DNA from: Diplolepis rosae
Lineage: Eukaryota > Arthropoda > Insecta > Hymenoptera > Diplolepididae
Length of the DNA: 64,000 nucleotides
Direction: 5' to 3'
Assembly (NCBI GenBank): GCA_030998225.1
Contig: JAPYXD010000403.1
Span: 6,324,001 to 6,388,000, forward strand
Shown: positions 1 through 11,146 of the stretch, piece by piece
Position numbering within the stretch: position 1 is the first letter of the stretch
How the letters are laid out: each line of letters starts with the position of its first letter
Position numbers and translations under genes: made by a program
The notes under the pieces: model-generated
The model's input: only the letters and a program-made list of their open reading frames with translations
The model's database searches: none
What the model was told of the DNA's origin: nothing

Positions 1-167
1 CAAAGTTTGAAAGAGCTAACAATAGATCCTGATTGAACGCATAAAAAATTCTACTAAAAAATAAAACATTCATTTATCGGACAGAAAATGTACAAATGGA
101 ATAAATTTATTGTTTCTTAAAATGCTTCATCAATTTTCATCTGATCAAAAAATATAATGAGAATAGT

Positions 168-1046
168 CTATAGAGCTTGCTGAGCACGTGTGTCAACTTT
201 CTTCATAAAGCCATTTCCTCTAATCCTCGTTCGAGCCCGTTGGAGCGTTTCCCCAACTTTCGAATTAACCTTGGAATTTGTATCCGACACTTTCAATAAG
301 GCTGGCGTAAAGAGATGGCCATTTTCATGTTTTCCGGTCTCTAAAAAAATTCTTTCAAGATTTTAAACATGAATAAACTTGAACCCAATGATTAAATTTC
401 TAAAATAAAGTTTTGGTAAAATATTCGGTAAAGTATTCGGCCAAATTTTGTCAGCGTAGCACTCGGGAATTCCACAAAAAGTTAACATGGATGATTGGGA
501 CATACTATCTGAAATATTTTTGTATTTTTTGTAATTGTAATCTCAGTAGCACGTGTTATACTGAAATATTCAACTCTGCTTGATGACGACCTTTTTGGAA
601 GCAATAGATACGATTCCCAAGGTAAGCGCAAGAGTGGGGGGAGTGCTCTAGCGCATTTTAAACACCAAAATGCTACAATTTTTAAAATTTATCAAGGATA
701 TGGCTGGCAATTGAATTTATCCGTCTATTTTGGCAATTTATGTGGTATATAAAATAGCATTACAATTAGATAGTTTTTCTTAAAGTTGTCATGTCTACAG
801 ACACCAACTTCTATTACGATTGCGACTACGACAACGCACAAACACCGACGTAAAAATTTATTTTCTTACTCAGAGTGTCTAAAAACATCGAGATTTCAAA
901 TAATATGTAATAATTTTAAATAACGTCTCTTTTTACCAAGAATTAGATTTCTTTTTCAAAAAATAATTTTCATGGAATATAAAATACTCACTTTCGGCAG
1001 CTAAAGCAGCGGTGACAAAACATAACACAATACATTTGAAAAACAT
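168..1046 (-). CDS. Candidate small secreted protein gene, three exons
   Basis: Not recognised. Exon 1 (1046-992) reads MFFKCIVLCFVTAALAAE, a good signal peptide, and ends at a GTGAGT donor in phase 1. Exon 2 starts at 508 after a TATTTCAG acceptor; in the matching phase it stays open for about 45 codons and contains a CGIPEC motif. Its donor is unclear (a GT after 385 is one choice). Exon 3 (340-168) follows a TTTTTTAG acceptor, is open for 57 codons, is basic, and ends in TAG. An AATAAA signal lies about 60 bases further on (minus strand, 111-106). The total would be about 115-120 residues, exported. Signal peptide, phase agreement between exons 1 and 2, and the polyA signal support a gene; the exon 2/3 junction is unresolved. 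It could be a venom or other secretory peptide, but no family is assigned. Confidence 0.4.
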
Positions 1047-1386
1047 TATATCGGTTTTTGAAGAGTTCAAACTTATCTGTTCCATATAACTGTCCACTCG
1101 CAGCGTATGTACAGTACGTTTAACATCATTAATTTCTTATCACACCAAGTAAATTTCAATTTTCTCGCGCATGTTTCTTTATTGAAAGATAAAAATTTTT
1201 ATGTACACGTGTACAAAACTAATGCAAGTTGGCATGTACTCTTTGAATTTTAAGTTAGTTAGAATTCGCTCACTCCCCAACTAGTAAAAAAATGAACTAA
1301 TTTTTAGTAACATTTAACTGATTAAAATTGAATGTAACTAATTCGGAGTGAAACTTTGAATAATTTTCAATGAACTTTTCTTACTA
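1047..1386. other. AT-rich stretch upstream of the minus-strand gene
   Basis: No coding region is seen. It should contain the promoter of the minus-strand gene starting at 1046, but no convincing TATA box or initiator was found. Confidence 0.4.
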
Positions 1387-1680
1387 ATTGAGAGTCCCGT
1401 GCAGAAATTTCGATAGGAATCTAGTGGGGCCCTTACGAGTTTGCCCTATTTCTAGTCAGGATCTAGCATGAAAACTAGTCAGGGCCCCATCGGTAACGTA
1501 ACGCTTTTGTCCAGGTGGGCCCCACTAGACTTTCTAGTAGGGGTTTAATGAGGTCAGCCCTTACACTACCCCACCTACAAAGAAGGACACCATTAGGGCT
1601 CTATTGGACCTCCGCATTGAATTTAAGGGCATATATCAGCAGAGACACGTGACTAATTTTGTTCAGGTATCTCACTGAAA
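1387..1680. repeat. GGGGCCC / CTAGT short-motif repeat cluster
   Basis: A GC-richer block in AT-rich DNA in which CTAGT and GGGGCCC or GGGCCCC recur in both orientations at irregular spacing. It resembles the low-complexity motif clusters seen again at 23160-25020. It is not coding. Confidence 0.5.
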
Positions 1681-1699
1681 AAATAATAAATAAAAAGGA

Positions 1700-2152
1700 T
1701 TTTCCACACTGAGAGAAAAAGTACAGGCAAAATTCGAGTTGAGATTCTAATATTTACCGGTTTTAACGGCAACGGAGGGATATTCGCTTGGAAGGTTAAG
1801 TTTACTGTTTTCACAGCAAAAACTCCGTTTTCAAGCTAGGGAATATTTTTCCAGTAAATTGACAGAACTTTTTCGTTACACATACACCGAAAAAATCTCA
1901 GTAGGTTGGACTACTTTCTGGCCTAGAAATACTAATCGGGTGTTAACAGCTCCCCTACCAGTTTTTTCTGTATTAGGAGATTTTAGTCCGGGCTTCACTA
2001 GAACTCAACTTGAAATAAGGAAAATTAGGGAAATTTTTACACGGGGTTATGGTAGACCGGGGCAAACTTGTCGGGTTAACATTCATTACTCTACAAAAAG
2101 TTAGTAATACATGTTATTGATACGTTCCTTTCTTATTCAATGCCCCAAATTA
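1700..2152. repeat. CACTGAG-ended repeat and unassigned sequence
   Basis: A CACTGAGAGAAAAAG end at about 1707 faces a weaker inverted match (AAAAAATCTCAGT, to about 1902). The same terminal motif recurs at 15456, 19807/20794, 21188 and 32321 in this window. The open frame at 1859-2104 lies across the repeat and has no recognisable product. Confidence 0.35.
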
Positions 2153-5080
2153 TTTTTTTTTTTTTTTTTTTTTTTTTTTGTGAGGAGGAAAAATGGCGAA
2201 ATCTTTTATAGACGTTGTACAGGACTCTCCTAGGACGGGTCTAGGCATACCTGTTAGAACCAAAAAACCCCCTCTCACGAACCAATGCACCGCCCGCGGA
2301 ACCGCCTTTCGGCTTTAAACTTCGCGGGCAGTTGGTTCCAGCTTAAAGTCGCGTACGACTCTTCCGTCGTCCATTCGCCCGGGGCTCCCATCCGCGGGCA
2401 CACGCCCGTTAGGCAGGCCAGCCAACCGCGCCAACCATGAAAGAAATAAGAACACGCGACGACGTCGACGCGAACAGCCAAGTCCGCCCAAGACGCAGGA
2501 CCGCGGGTGTAGGCCCCGATGCGATTTCTACTGGCCCCCATTGTTGCCGCGCTCTGCACGCTCATCGAGCACCCTCGCCTTCATCACCAGGGTGACGAAT
2601 GACTCGATAAACATCCAAATCTGTTCAGACTGGAGCATGAGAGAGACCATCGTGTCAGGAGTGAGCTCGGCACCCACTGCCTGACCGAGGGCCTACCTTG
2701 CCGCGCCCCACTTTGCGCAGACGAAGAGTGCGTGCTCTGCATTATCCACAAGGGAACCGCAATAGCGGCACGACACATCGTCTCTTTTCTTGAAGCGCTT
2801 CAGGTACGCATTAAAGCAACCATGGTCCGAAAGCGCTTGCGCCAGGTAAAAGCCGACTTGACCGTGCTTTCTATCCAGCCAGGTGGCGAGCTCCGGGATC
2901 AGACGGTGTGTTCATCTCCCGGTTTGGTCACCATGCCATCTCGTCTGCCATTTCTCGACGAGTCTGCGCCTTCCATCCTTGCGGATGGCCTCCTTCGCGC
3001 GAGCGATTTCCTGCAGGTCGGCGCAGGTAAGCTCCTTGCGAAGCTGAAAGGTCTCCTGCCTTTCCTCCGCCAATAAATCTATTGGCGGGACGCTCGCCAG
3101 CACCAGCACAGCACTCGTCGACACAGTTCGGTATGCTGAGACAATTCTCATCACCACACCTCTCTGTGTCGAGAACAGCTTCTTCAGGATAGCATGGTTG
3201 TTAAGGGCACTTGTCCAGATCGGAACTGCATAAAGCAGCTTCGAATTTACCACGCTCGCCACCAGCCTTCTCTTAGCTTCCCTAGGACCACCAATGTTGG
3301 GCATGAGCCGAGTCAGGGCGGCCCCACACTGGATGGCTTTGGCAGTCGCGATCTGCAGGTGTTCGCCGAAGCTAAGCCTTCGATCCAACTGCACACCCAG
3401 GTACTTAATGCTTTTTTTCAACTTGATTTCATGTTCCCCGAGAACGATCCTCGGGTATTTGAAGGATCTCCTGTCTGTGACCAGCAAAGCTTCGGTCTTC
3501 TCAGGCGCCATTTTCAGGCATCTGCTATCCAACCAACGCTTCGCCCGCCACAGACTATCATTGATCCTCAGCTCCAGGATTTTGACGTCGTCAGCGGCGC
3601 ACACGACAAGTGCGTCATCCGCGAAGCCGATGATGCTCGTTCCAGCAGGCAGGTCCATGCGCAGGAAATCGTCGTACATAACGTTCCAGACGAGTGGACC
3701 TACCCGCGACCCTTGAGGGGCGCCACATGTCATCTCTTCCTTGAGAGACCATTTGTCGCCCTCGTATATCACCCACCTGTCGCTCAGATAGTCATCTATC
3801 ATTCGTAACAGGTAGTCTGGAACCTTTTTCCGCACCATCGCCTCGATGCAGATGTTCCATCTCGCGGTATTGAACGCATTGCGTATGTCAATGCTGATCA
3901 ACGCGCAGAATCCCTTACGCTTACCAGTTCCTCTTCTTGCTTTAGTGGCGATGTCCACCACTGCCTGGATGGCGTTAACTGTGGACCTGCCTTTCCGAAA
4001 GCCGAACTGGTTTTCCGAGAGACCATTCTCGCGGACCATGTGACCCTGTAGTCTTTGTAGGATCATTTCCTCCAGAAGTTTCCCCATCGTATCCAATAAA
4101 CATATTGGCTTATACGATGAGGCATCCCCTAGAGGTTTGTTGCCTTTCCTCAGCAGGACCAACCTCTGCTTCTTCCAGTCTGCGAAGAACCTCCCCTCCC
4201 GAAGACAGGAGTTGAAGACTTGTAGGAGGATCTCCGGGTATACCCCGATCACCTCTTTGAGGATCTCGTTCGGCAACCCGTCGATCCCCGGCGCTGTGTT
4301 TGCCTTGAGCCTTCCACCCGCTCTCTTTAGTTCTTCGAGAGTGAAGAGTTCTTCGCCCTGGACCACGCAGGAACTTCGGTCCTGTCTTCGGAACGGCTCT
4401 ACATGCGGGAACAAGCTTCGCACGATGTACTTGACACGATCGGCACTATCCAGGCCCGGGGTCTTTCTTCTAGTCACCAATCTCTTAGTGACTATTTTGA
4501 AGGCGAGACCCCATGGATCCTTCTCGACTTCTCCGATCAAGTCTTTCCAACACTGAAGTCGGCTTATTTTTATGCCTTGCCTCAGAGCTGATTTTGCTTT
4601 TTTCCATGCCTCGCGCAGCAGAGGATCACCCTTTGAGCGGGTAAAACTCCGCCGCGCTGTAAGGCACTTTCGACGCAGGACGGACAACTGGTCGTTCCAC
4701 CAGTACATCGAGTCCCCGGTACGCCGTTGCCCGCGGCGAGGCGTGGAGTGGTCGCATGCTGCGACCACTTTCCGCCTCGCCGCCCGCACAGTATCCTCCA
4801 ACGACCCAGCAGACCTTGCCCAACCAAGCTCATCTATGAGCCTGGTTTCTTCAAGATGTTCGCGAAGCTTGTCTTTGCTGAGTCGTTTTGTGTTCCAGGA
4901 GGGGCTCCTTACCTTGCCGCCCCTTCCCGTATTCACTGGGTGACTCCGTTCCTGGATGCTAAACTCAATGCACTGGTGGTCACTCAATGTTATTACATCG
5001 AGGACGCACCAGTCGCCTATCCTGGAGGCAAGACGGGGCGCGGCAATTGTGAGGTCGATAATCGACACCTAATTGATAAC
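2153..5080 (-). mobile_element. R1-clade-like non-LTR retrotransposon, 5'-truncated
   Basis: A minus-strand LINE insertion. Its 3' end is a run of 27 T on the plus strand (2153-2179), i.e. a poly(A) tail. The body codes for the C-terminal end of an endonuclease, a reverse transcriptase and a C-terminal CCHC-type finger. The 5' end is cut off inside the endonuclease domain, the usual result of incomplete reverse transcription. A second copy of its 3' coding end lies in the opposite orientation at 45459-45957. No clear target duplication was found. GC content is far higher than in the flanks. Confidence 0.85.
2528..5077 (-). pseudogene. ORF2: endonuclease C-terminus, reverse transcriptase, CCHC finger; two nonsense codons
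   Basis: Open for 718 codons (5068-2912). It starts in the last part of an apurinic-like endonuclease (SDHQ near residue 29). Reverse transcriptase motifs follow: APGIDG (~259), QFGFRKGRST (~354), PQGSRVGP (~451) and the catalytic FADD (~482). The first stop, TGA at 2912-2914, is a nonsense change: the paralogous fragment at 45459-45957 has TGG there. The frame continues through the C-X2-C-X8-H-X4-C finger, meets a TAG at 2693-2695 (GAG in the paralogue), and reaches a natural TAG at 2528-2530. The product would perform target-primed reverse transcription. This copy cannot make a full protein and lacks the endonuclease N-terminus. Long plus-strand frames over it are antisense shadows. Confidence 0.85.
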
Positions 5081-6210
5081 TTAATTATTCGGGACATGTT
5101 ATTTTTTCTATTGAAATACTCGCTGTCTGTAATTAAACATTAAAATATAAGTCGCTATTTACTTAATGTGAATCTTTATGTTTCACTTTTTTGAAGAATA
5201 TCTAGTATAAAATAAAGAAATTATGAATAAAAGATAGAAATTAAGTCGTCGTGCATTTGTCCCATTCAGCCTCGGGCCTGAGGTTGAACGGGACACGTGC
5301 CAAGGGCGAGACGGGACATGTAAAATACTTATTATTTTTCATTTAAAAAATTTTGGATTTTATCATTTTTGCGTGAAATACCTACCTAAGGTTATTTACA
5401 AAACTCCTAGATAAAAATCGTTATATAAACTTGAATAAAAAAAAAATTGTATAAATATTTAATACAGTTAATGATCATTAACAATGATAATTATGATAAT
5501 GATAATTAGTCTTTCAAAAAAAATTTAAATTAAGAATAAAAATATATCTCAAAATAATATTGCAAAAGAGCGAGGGGCATCTCACTCTGGAATCAAATAA
5601 AATCGTACGAACGTTGTTGGTCGTTGTTTGACGATTTTGTACCATTTCATACGACGTCAACGCTAAACACTTGACTCCCAATTTTTGAAATCGTGTGCAG
5701 TCAGCGCGTCAAAGTCGACGCGTTAAACGCGTGAATTGGGAATTTGCACATTTTTTTTGTGATGAAAAAATGAAATTTGGGGGTCACTTTTGCATACAAA
5801 ATGTTTTTCTGAATTTTTTGGTTAATAATAATTTATTAATGAGCGTTTGAAAAGTGTAAATTTTAAATTTTTCGAAAACGTTCCGGAAACAGCCGAATGT
5901 TTCCGATGATACGGTAACGTCACATCGTTGTATACGATCGCTCTGTGTCACATCTTCGTATACGCTCTGTGTGTGATTGCAGCGCCATAGCATGGGGGAA
6001 CTAAAAGAGGCTGTTCGAGAACTTTTGCAATGTATTATAATGGGACTTAGTTATAAAAATTTGTATTATCAATAAAAAAAACAAAAAAAAAACAATTTAA
6101 TTAACTTTAAAATTCAATTGTTTTTCCTTGTGAAGTATTTGTGTGAAATCAGCAGTAAAAAGTAAGTATTTTCCATAATAAAAATGATATAGAAACCAGT
6201 AAATATAAGG
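5081..6210. other. AT-rich intergenic DNA
   Basis: No gene recognised. It contains A/T runs, a GATAAT-rich patch near 5460-5510, and a short GC-richer patch near 5640-5760 in which CGCGT and GTCAACGC-like motifs recur in both orientations. Open frames here are short and AT-driven. Confidence 0.5.
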
Positions 6211-7243
6211 TTAAGGTAGTTGTCGTGCGAATAATCAGTGTCTGGAAAAAGAAGTTTTTCTATGATTTCAAGACTGGAAATTATATCATCAGCCGTGTCA
6301 TATGTAAGGAACGACACTTTTTTTAATGAAAACATTTAAAAATTACGAAAAATAATTTTTTAATAATGTTTTTTGTAATAGGATTTTTCCTTACTATCGC
6401 TTCTTATCAATTTTTTAAAAATGATTGAAGTTTCTTAAATCATTGCTTATTTTTTCGGGGAAAATATTCTCTACAACTTGACCGTTTCCAATTTTTGAAA
6501 ATAAATTCTTTAATGGCTGAAATAATTAAAAATCAATTTTCCAAAACAAAATTTTTATAAACAAATTGCTGCATTTGATAATAATTGATTTATTTTCAAA
6601 AATTGGAAACGGTTAAGTTGTAGAGAATATTTCCCCCGAAAAAATAAGCTATGATTTAAGAAACTTGAATCATTTTCAAAATATTGGTAATAAGCGATAG
6701 TAAGGAAATATCCTATTACAAAAAACATTATTCCTTTTTTCACAGAAAATTTCTTAATAATTATAATTAAAAAATTCCATCTAGTCCTGCGAGACGTTAC
6801 ATTAATTATAAATCATAGGTTGATAAGGTCGATATAGTAGAGTTCCGTTATCACATACAGTGATACACTCTTCTAATGATCGACATAATCGACTGAAATG
6901 ATTTAGAAAAATCAGAAAATAGTTCCCGGTTTATCCGTAGCCAAGATTGGCGTTAACAAGTTTCTGTGAGAAAAGTTGTGGAACCTCCGTAGCTCAGATG
7001 ACAGAGCATTCGACCGGCAATCGAAAGGACCTGGGCTCGATATCCAGCGGAGTGGAAGCGTTCCTTTTTTCACAGAAAATGTCTTAATTATTAAAATATT
7101 ATTTTTCGTAATTTTTAAATTTTTTCATTAAAAAGAGTGTTTTTCCTTACGTATGACACGGCTGACGATATAATTCTCAGTCTTGAAATCATAGAAAAAC
7201 TTCTTTTTCCAGAGACTGATTTTTGGCATGACGACTACCTTAA
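6211..7243. mobile_element. Palindromic MITE (TTAAGGTAGT ends) with an inserted tRNA-like unit
   Basis: The ends are TTAAGGTAGT (6211-6220) and ACTACCTTAA (to 7243). Sequence inside the left end (TCTGGAAAAAGAAGTTTTTC near 6241) is repeated inverted near 7195, and an inner pair matches between about 6370-6510 and 6590-6730. The element is therefore close to one long hairpin, interrupted by a ~330-bp tRNA-like unit (about 6735-7085). A cleaner relative is at 11147-11819. No transposase is encoded. Confidence 0.65.
6983..7054 (+). repeat. tRNA-Ala-like sequence (anticodon GGC) in a repeat unit
   Basis: It has an A box (TAGCTCAGATGACAGAGC) and a degenerate B box (GGGCTCGATATCC). CTCCG at 6985-6989 pairs with CGGAG at 7048-7052, and a TTCGA/TCGAA anticodon stem encloses CCGGCAA (anticodon GGC). 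B-box changes and the repeated flanking unit argue for a tRNA-derived repeat rather than a working tRNA gene. The flank TTCCTTTTTTCACAGAAAAT occurs on both sides (6735 and 7063), as in the tandem copies at 15656-16066. Confidence 0.6.
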
Positions 7244-7421
7244 GTTAATGACAGATCAAAACAGACTAGAAAAATAATAAAGAATTAAATTGTAATTTAA
7301 TGATGACAGTTTTAGGCACTTGTTGAGTAAATAAATATTAATTGTTTATTTTCAGATTCAAATTCATCATGGATATAATTATTAAAACAGGTTTTCAATC
7401 AATTAAACATACAATAGAATT

Positions 7422-7643
7422 TCAACCACAAACGAAAATTAAAGGTAAAAATCTCGTTCTAGCAGAACACGTACGAGATGTCCAAGAGTTCCGTAGAAAT
7501 AATAACTTTTGCCTTCTTACTGCAGCTACCCACTTATTCCTTTGATTTATTTTCCATTTAGACGTTGGAAATTTATAAAATTTACACTCACTTTTCCTGC
7601 TTGTATTTTTACAATTCACAACGCAACAACTTTGGTGGCTCAT
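7422..7643 (-). pseudogene. THAP-type zinc finger fragment
   Basis: An open 73-residue frame begins MSHQSCCVVNCKN, continues with FYKFP, and has NKWVAAVRRQ. This is the N-terminal signature of THAP DNA-binding domains (C-X4-C, F-Y-x-F-P, W). The expected later C-x2-H pair is not seen: the segment has a Cys (TCSARTRF) but no His. No transposase body follows. THAP domains head P-element-type transposases and some host regulators; here it is probably a decayed transposon piece, abutting the Tc1-like fragment. Confidence 0.55.
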
Positions 7644-7650
7644 TTCAGCT

Positions 7651-8097
7651 TATTTCATGCTTCTCACAGCGCGGTTTTGGCTGTTTAGAGCTTTTTACTG
7701 AAAACCTCAACGCTCAAAAAATGCTTCAAATCTACGAACATGGCCTTCTGAGATCTGCAGAGAAGATGTTTGGAGCCAACAATAAGGATTGGATCCTTCA
7801 AGAGGACAACGACCCCAAACATCGCAGTCACCTCTGTACGTCCTGGAAAGCGGAAAATGGCATCACGACCTTGGACTGGCTTTCACAATCTCCTGATGCG
7901 AATCCAATAGAAAATGTGTGGATTGTCGTGAAGAGGAAACTTGCAAGAAGGCGTGCATTCACCCCGAAGCAGCATTCTTGACGAATTAAGGAGGTATGGC
8001 GCTCTCTATCTACAGATTATGCCGAAAAACTAGTCGAGAGCATGCCCAGAAGGTGCCAGACCGTTATCAAGAAAAACGGCGATTGGACGGTTTATTA
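7651..8097 (+). pseudogene. Tc1-like transposase, C-terminal half
   Basis: Reads GFGCLELFTENLNAQ, then LQEDNDPKH (second catalytic Asp) and SPDANPIENVW (catalytic Glu), the hallmarks of a DD34E Tc1-family transposase. A stop interrupts after ...TPKQHS (7979-7981), and homologous-looking sequence runs on to a TAG near 8097. The DNA-binding half and first catalytic Asp are missing or replaced by AT-rich sequence, so it is inactive. Confidence 0.75.
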
Positions 8098-8361
8098 GGT
8101 GAGTGCGCCCTAGTGCTTTTTGCGCACTGTTGTGCCAAAAAAGAAAAATGAGGTTTTCTTCAAAACTTTCCAAGTAAACGCGTACCTTTTCTTGTGGAAC
8201 AGACTGTATAAGATTCATGATCGACTTTTTACTACTACCCGTGGAAGATTGAGTTGGAGCAGTAGGGGAAAGGAATAATTTTAGGAAACATAATTTGTTA
8301 GGAACTTTTATTTATATTTTTTATTTCTGAACTACTTGTCTGTTCATTAAAATGTATATTA

Positions 8362-9640
8362 CTAAAAGAGTTCGATGGAGAGAGATGAGAAATGATCTGG
8401 ATTGTAAGGCCAAATTCCATTTTTCACAAATCCATTGTTAGCTGTACTAATTGTTGCTGCTTGCTCAAAAGCTTTTCCAAACAGCGAAAATATTTGCCTG
8501 AAGGTGACCACTCGACTAGGATTGGCTCGCATCCTCTCCTGCATTTCTTTAGCGTATGAGGTACTGAGTGGTTTCATGAAAGCCACCTCCACGGGTTGTA
8601 TCCTATCAGTGTAGTATGGTGGAAGGAGCAAGAACAGGAGAAGAACACACGGAGAAAAGTAAACCTGAATAGTCACCATCAACTGACCGCAATTGTTGGG
8701 CAGAAATTTTGTGTGCAGTAGCAGTTACTCCTCTATACCGAAAGCGTTTCTCCCGGCGCAGTTCTCGTTGCATTAAATATCGGTAGAGGCGCCACTGAAT
8801 ATAACAGCTGAGCGCATTGTGCCGTGTTTGTTATATACCGAAAACCGACATTAAAAAGATATTTGAACAATCGAGTGCAGTAATAGTTACTGCCAGGACC
8901 GTAATAGTTACTGCGATACCCGTTCTGGTCTCACACCGTAACAGTTACTGCGCCCTCCGAAACCGCTTATACTTAAACAGTTAACGCTAGTGCTTTCTTC
9001 CGCTGCACGAAACTGTTGCGGTTTTGGGAGTAACCATTAAGGTTTACTTTTCTTCGTGCAGAATTATTCCTACTGCAACAAGTGAATGCGATGAATTCCT
9101 TGAACCACTTTGTGAAAATCGTCATCAATCTATCCACTTTCATTAAACTCGGCCCAAGCACCATCTGGTTTTCTTTCCAAGAATTCTGAATTTGCACGTT
9201 TTCGTGAAAAAATTAACACTAGAGGCGTGTATTCTCCTGCTGCAGAAAAACATATATATGCGGTAACGGTTTTCCCTCGCTCTGCAGGAGAAATAACACC
9301 AACGTGGTGCTTTTTTCGTAACGCTTCTACAATATTTTACTCATACATTTAGGGACAACAGTAACTCTAGTCTCATCCACATTAAAGATCCTCCTTCCTG
9401 TGAGGCTATTTTTCTCAATTGCTTCTTTCAAAAGAGTAAAATATTTTCCAACGCTTTCTCTATTGAATCTTTTTGAAAGAGAACCAATCTTTTCCAGCTA
9501 GTTCCGCTTCGACGTAAAATTTATTTTGAAGGTTTAATCTTTTGGCCATCTGGAAAGCAACCGCTCGAACATCGTGTGAAGTTAATCCATACATTTTTTC
9601 TTCCATAATAAAGAGATAACGAAACAGATCATTATCTTGC
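8362..9640 (-). pseudogene. pogo/Tigger-like DDE transposase, decayed and interrupted
   Basis: Read on the minus strand, 9640-9380 has LTSHDVRAVAFQMAKRLN and AGKDWF (CENP-B-like and linker region). Near 9400 comes FNVDET with the first catalytic Asp, and near 9290 PAERGKTVTAYICFSAAGEY. The C-terminal part (8682-8362) has PPYYTDRIQPVEVAFMKPLS and NGFVKNGIWPYNPDHF. These motifs occur in order in pogo/Tigger/jerky-like DDE_1 proteins. Frameshifts, stops and an insertion of about 280 bp (8690-8975) break the gene. Confidence 0.7.
8690..8975. repeat. Insertion with repeated GTAAYAGTTACTGC motifs
   Basis: The motif GTAATAGTTACTGC or GTAACAGTTACTGC, itself a near-palindrome, occurs several times (about 8713, 8878, 8910, 8937). 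The block sits inside the pogo-like transposase remnant, so it is probably a small non-autonomous insertion. Confidence 0.5.
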
Positions 9641-9820
9641 TCCGTAGAAAAGAGGGTTAGAAAAACAATATCTACTGAAAAATTACTTAAAAAATATAAA
9701 TAACTTCATCGACGAAATAGAAATAACTTATTTTGTAGATATGGTGTTACCGGTATTATAATTTTGAAAGTAAAATTAATGGCCTTTCCGGTTTTGTTAC
9801 AGTTGTTTATTTCTATAGAA

Positions 9821-9859
9821 CGTCAACGTTTCGACCAATTTTTTGGTCCTTATCAAGAC
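9821..9859 (-). ncRNA. Decayed hammerhead-like motif (Penelope-type)
   Basis: On the minus strand: GTC, TTGATAAG, helix GACCAA/TTGGTC with an AAAA loop, GAAACGTT, GAC. The layout matches the hammerhead-like motifs at 33784 and 55638, including a 3-bp stem I, but the core CTGANGA reads TTGATAA. Two invariant positions (C3 and G8) are changed, so cleavage is not expected. Confidence 0.4.
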
Positions 9860-9862
9860 TAT

Positions 9863-11146
9863 AAAAGGAAAATACAAAATGAATGTATACAATATCAGTA
9901 AAAAGAAAATACAGATTTTAGTTAAAATTAAATTGTTTATACAGTAAAAATTTTTTATTTTCATGATAAATATAATAGAATAATAAGAAAAGAGAGAAAA
10001 ACGTACCGTAGATAAATTTTTAAAAAATTTACTTCCTCGCATCAAAATTGTTTGATATGTGGATAAATCTTAATTGTTTTTTTTGAAGATATATTTTGAA
10101 ATTCCATATTAAAAAGTAAAATTATCTTGTAAGAAGTAAAAAGAATAATCACAAAACTAGGTTAGTTATTGTGAGTGTTCGTTAAAAATTTAAAATCTTG
10201 GATAACTGGTGTGTCCATTTTTAGGTTAAAATGATGGAACAAGACACCTATAATGTAAATGCACATAAGATAAAATTTGTAACAAAATTTATACAGAAAT
10301 ATTTAAAGTTTCAATTACCTACAAACAGTTCCATTCTTTTTTATGTTATATTGTAACATTTTCCTTGGAAATTTATTTATTCTACGCAAAAAAATGAAAA
10401 AAGTTAAGAAATAGTAATATTATTTCCAAAAACGACATTGCCCTGACAGATATAATTTTGCTCTGGTCTATCCTACATAAATGAAATTTCAACTAAAACT
10501 AATTACATTTTAACCAAAATAGATGAATTATCAATTAAATGTATGAATTTTTAATAGAGAAGCGAATAGCATTAAATAATACTTCTAGTTATTCTAACAA
10601 GAGAAGCTAAGATATATGCAGAAGGTCATAGATAACCTATTTTCAGTTTTTATTACATTGATACATAAAAATATAAAATAAATATAAAATAATGATGAAA
10701 TAGACAAAGAATAAAATTAATTTTTTCTCAAGGAATTCTTTTGAGATAACTTTTTTCAATTTACAAAATATATTATTGAGCATTAAGAAAATAAAGCAAA
10801 AGATAGAAAAAAATATCTGTCAACTTTGCTTTAGTTTAGATTTATTACGTTTCTCAAATTTCCAGAAAAATATTTTGCAATCTTAATGCCTCAATATGTA
10901 TTTTAGTTGCGTTATCTATGGCCTTAATTGTCGGCACCAAATATAGGCTGTCTACGTCTGTTTTAACGCTGTATAATATTGTATTTCCAAAATTTTAAAT
11001 ATAAACTTCTCTTTATTTTGAATATGTAAATATGTATAAACCTGGAATCAACAAAATTTTCTAATATTCTAAGTATCACATGCCCTTAAATATGTAATTA
11101 TTTCATGTTTCGTTAATTAAGTCGTGTTACATTTCGGTTATATTAC
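9863..11146. other. AT-rich intergenic DNA
   Basis: No coding signature and no clear repeat ends. Frames such as 9797-10045 on the minus strand are low-complexity F/I/L-rich translations of AT-rich DNA. Confidence 0.5.

Noticed and set aside
3194..3808. 204-codon plus-strand frame, with other plus-strand frames over 2732-5143
   Set aside because: They are antisense to the R1-like reverse transcriptase and show no domain of their own.
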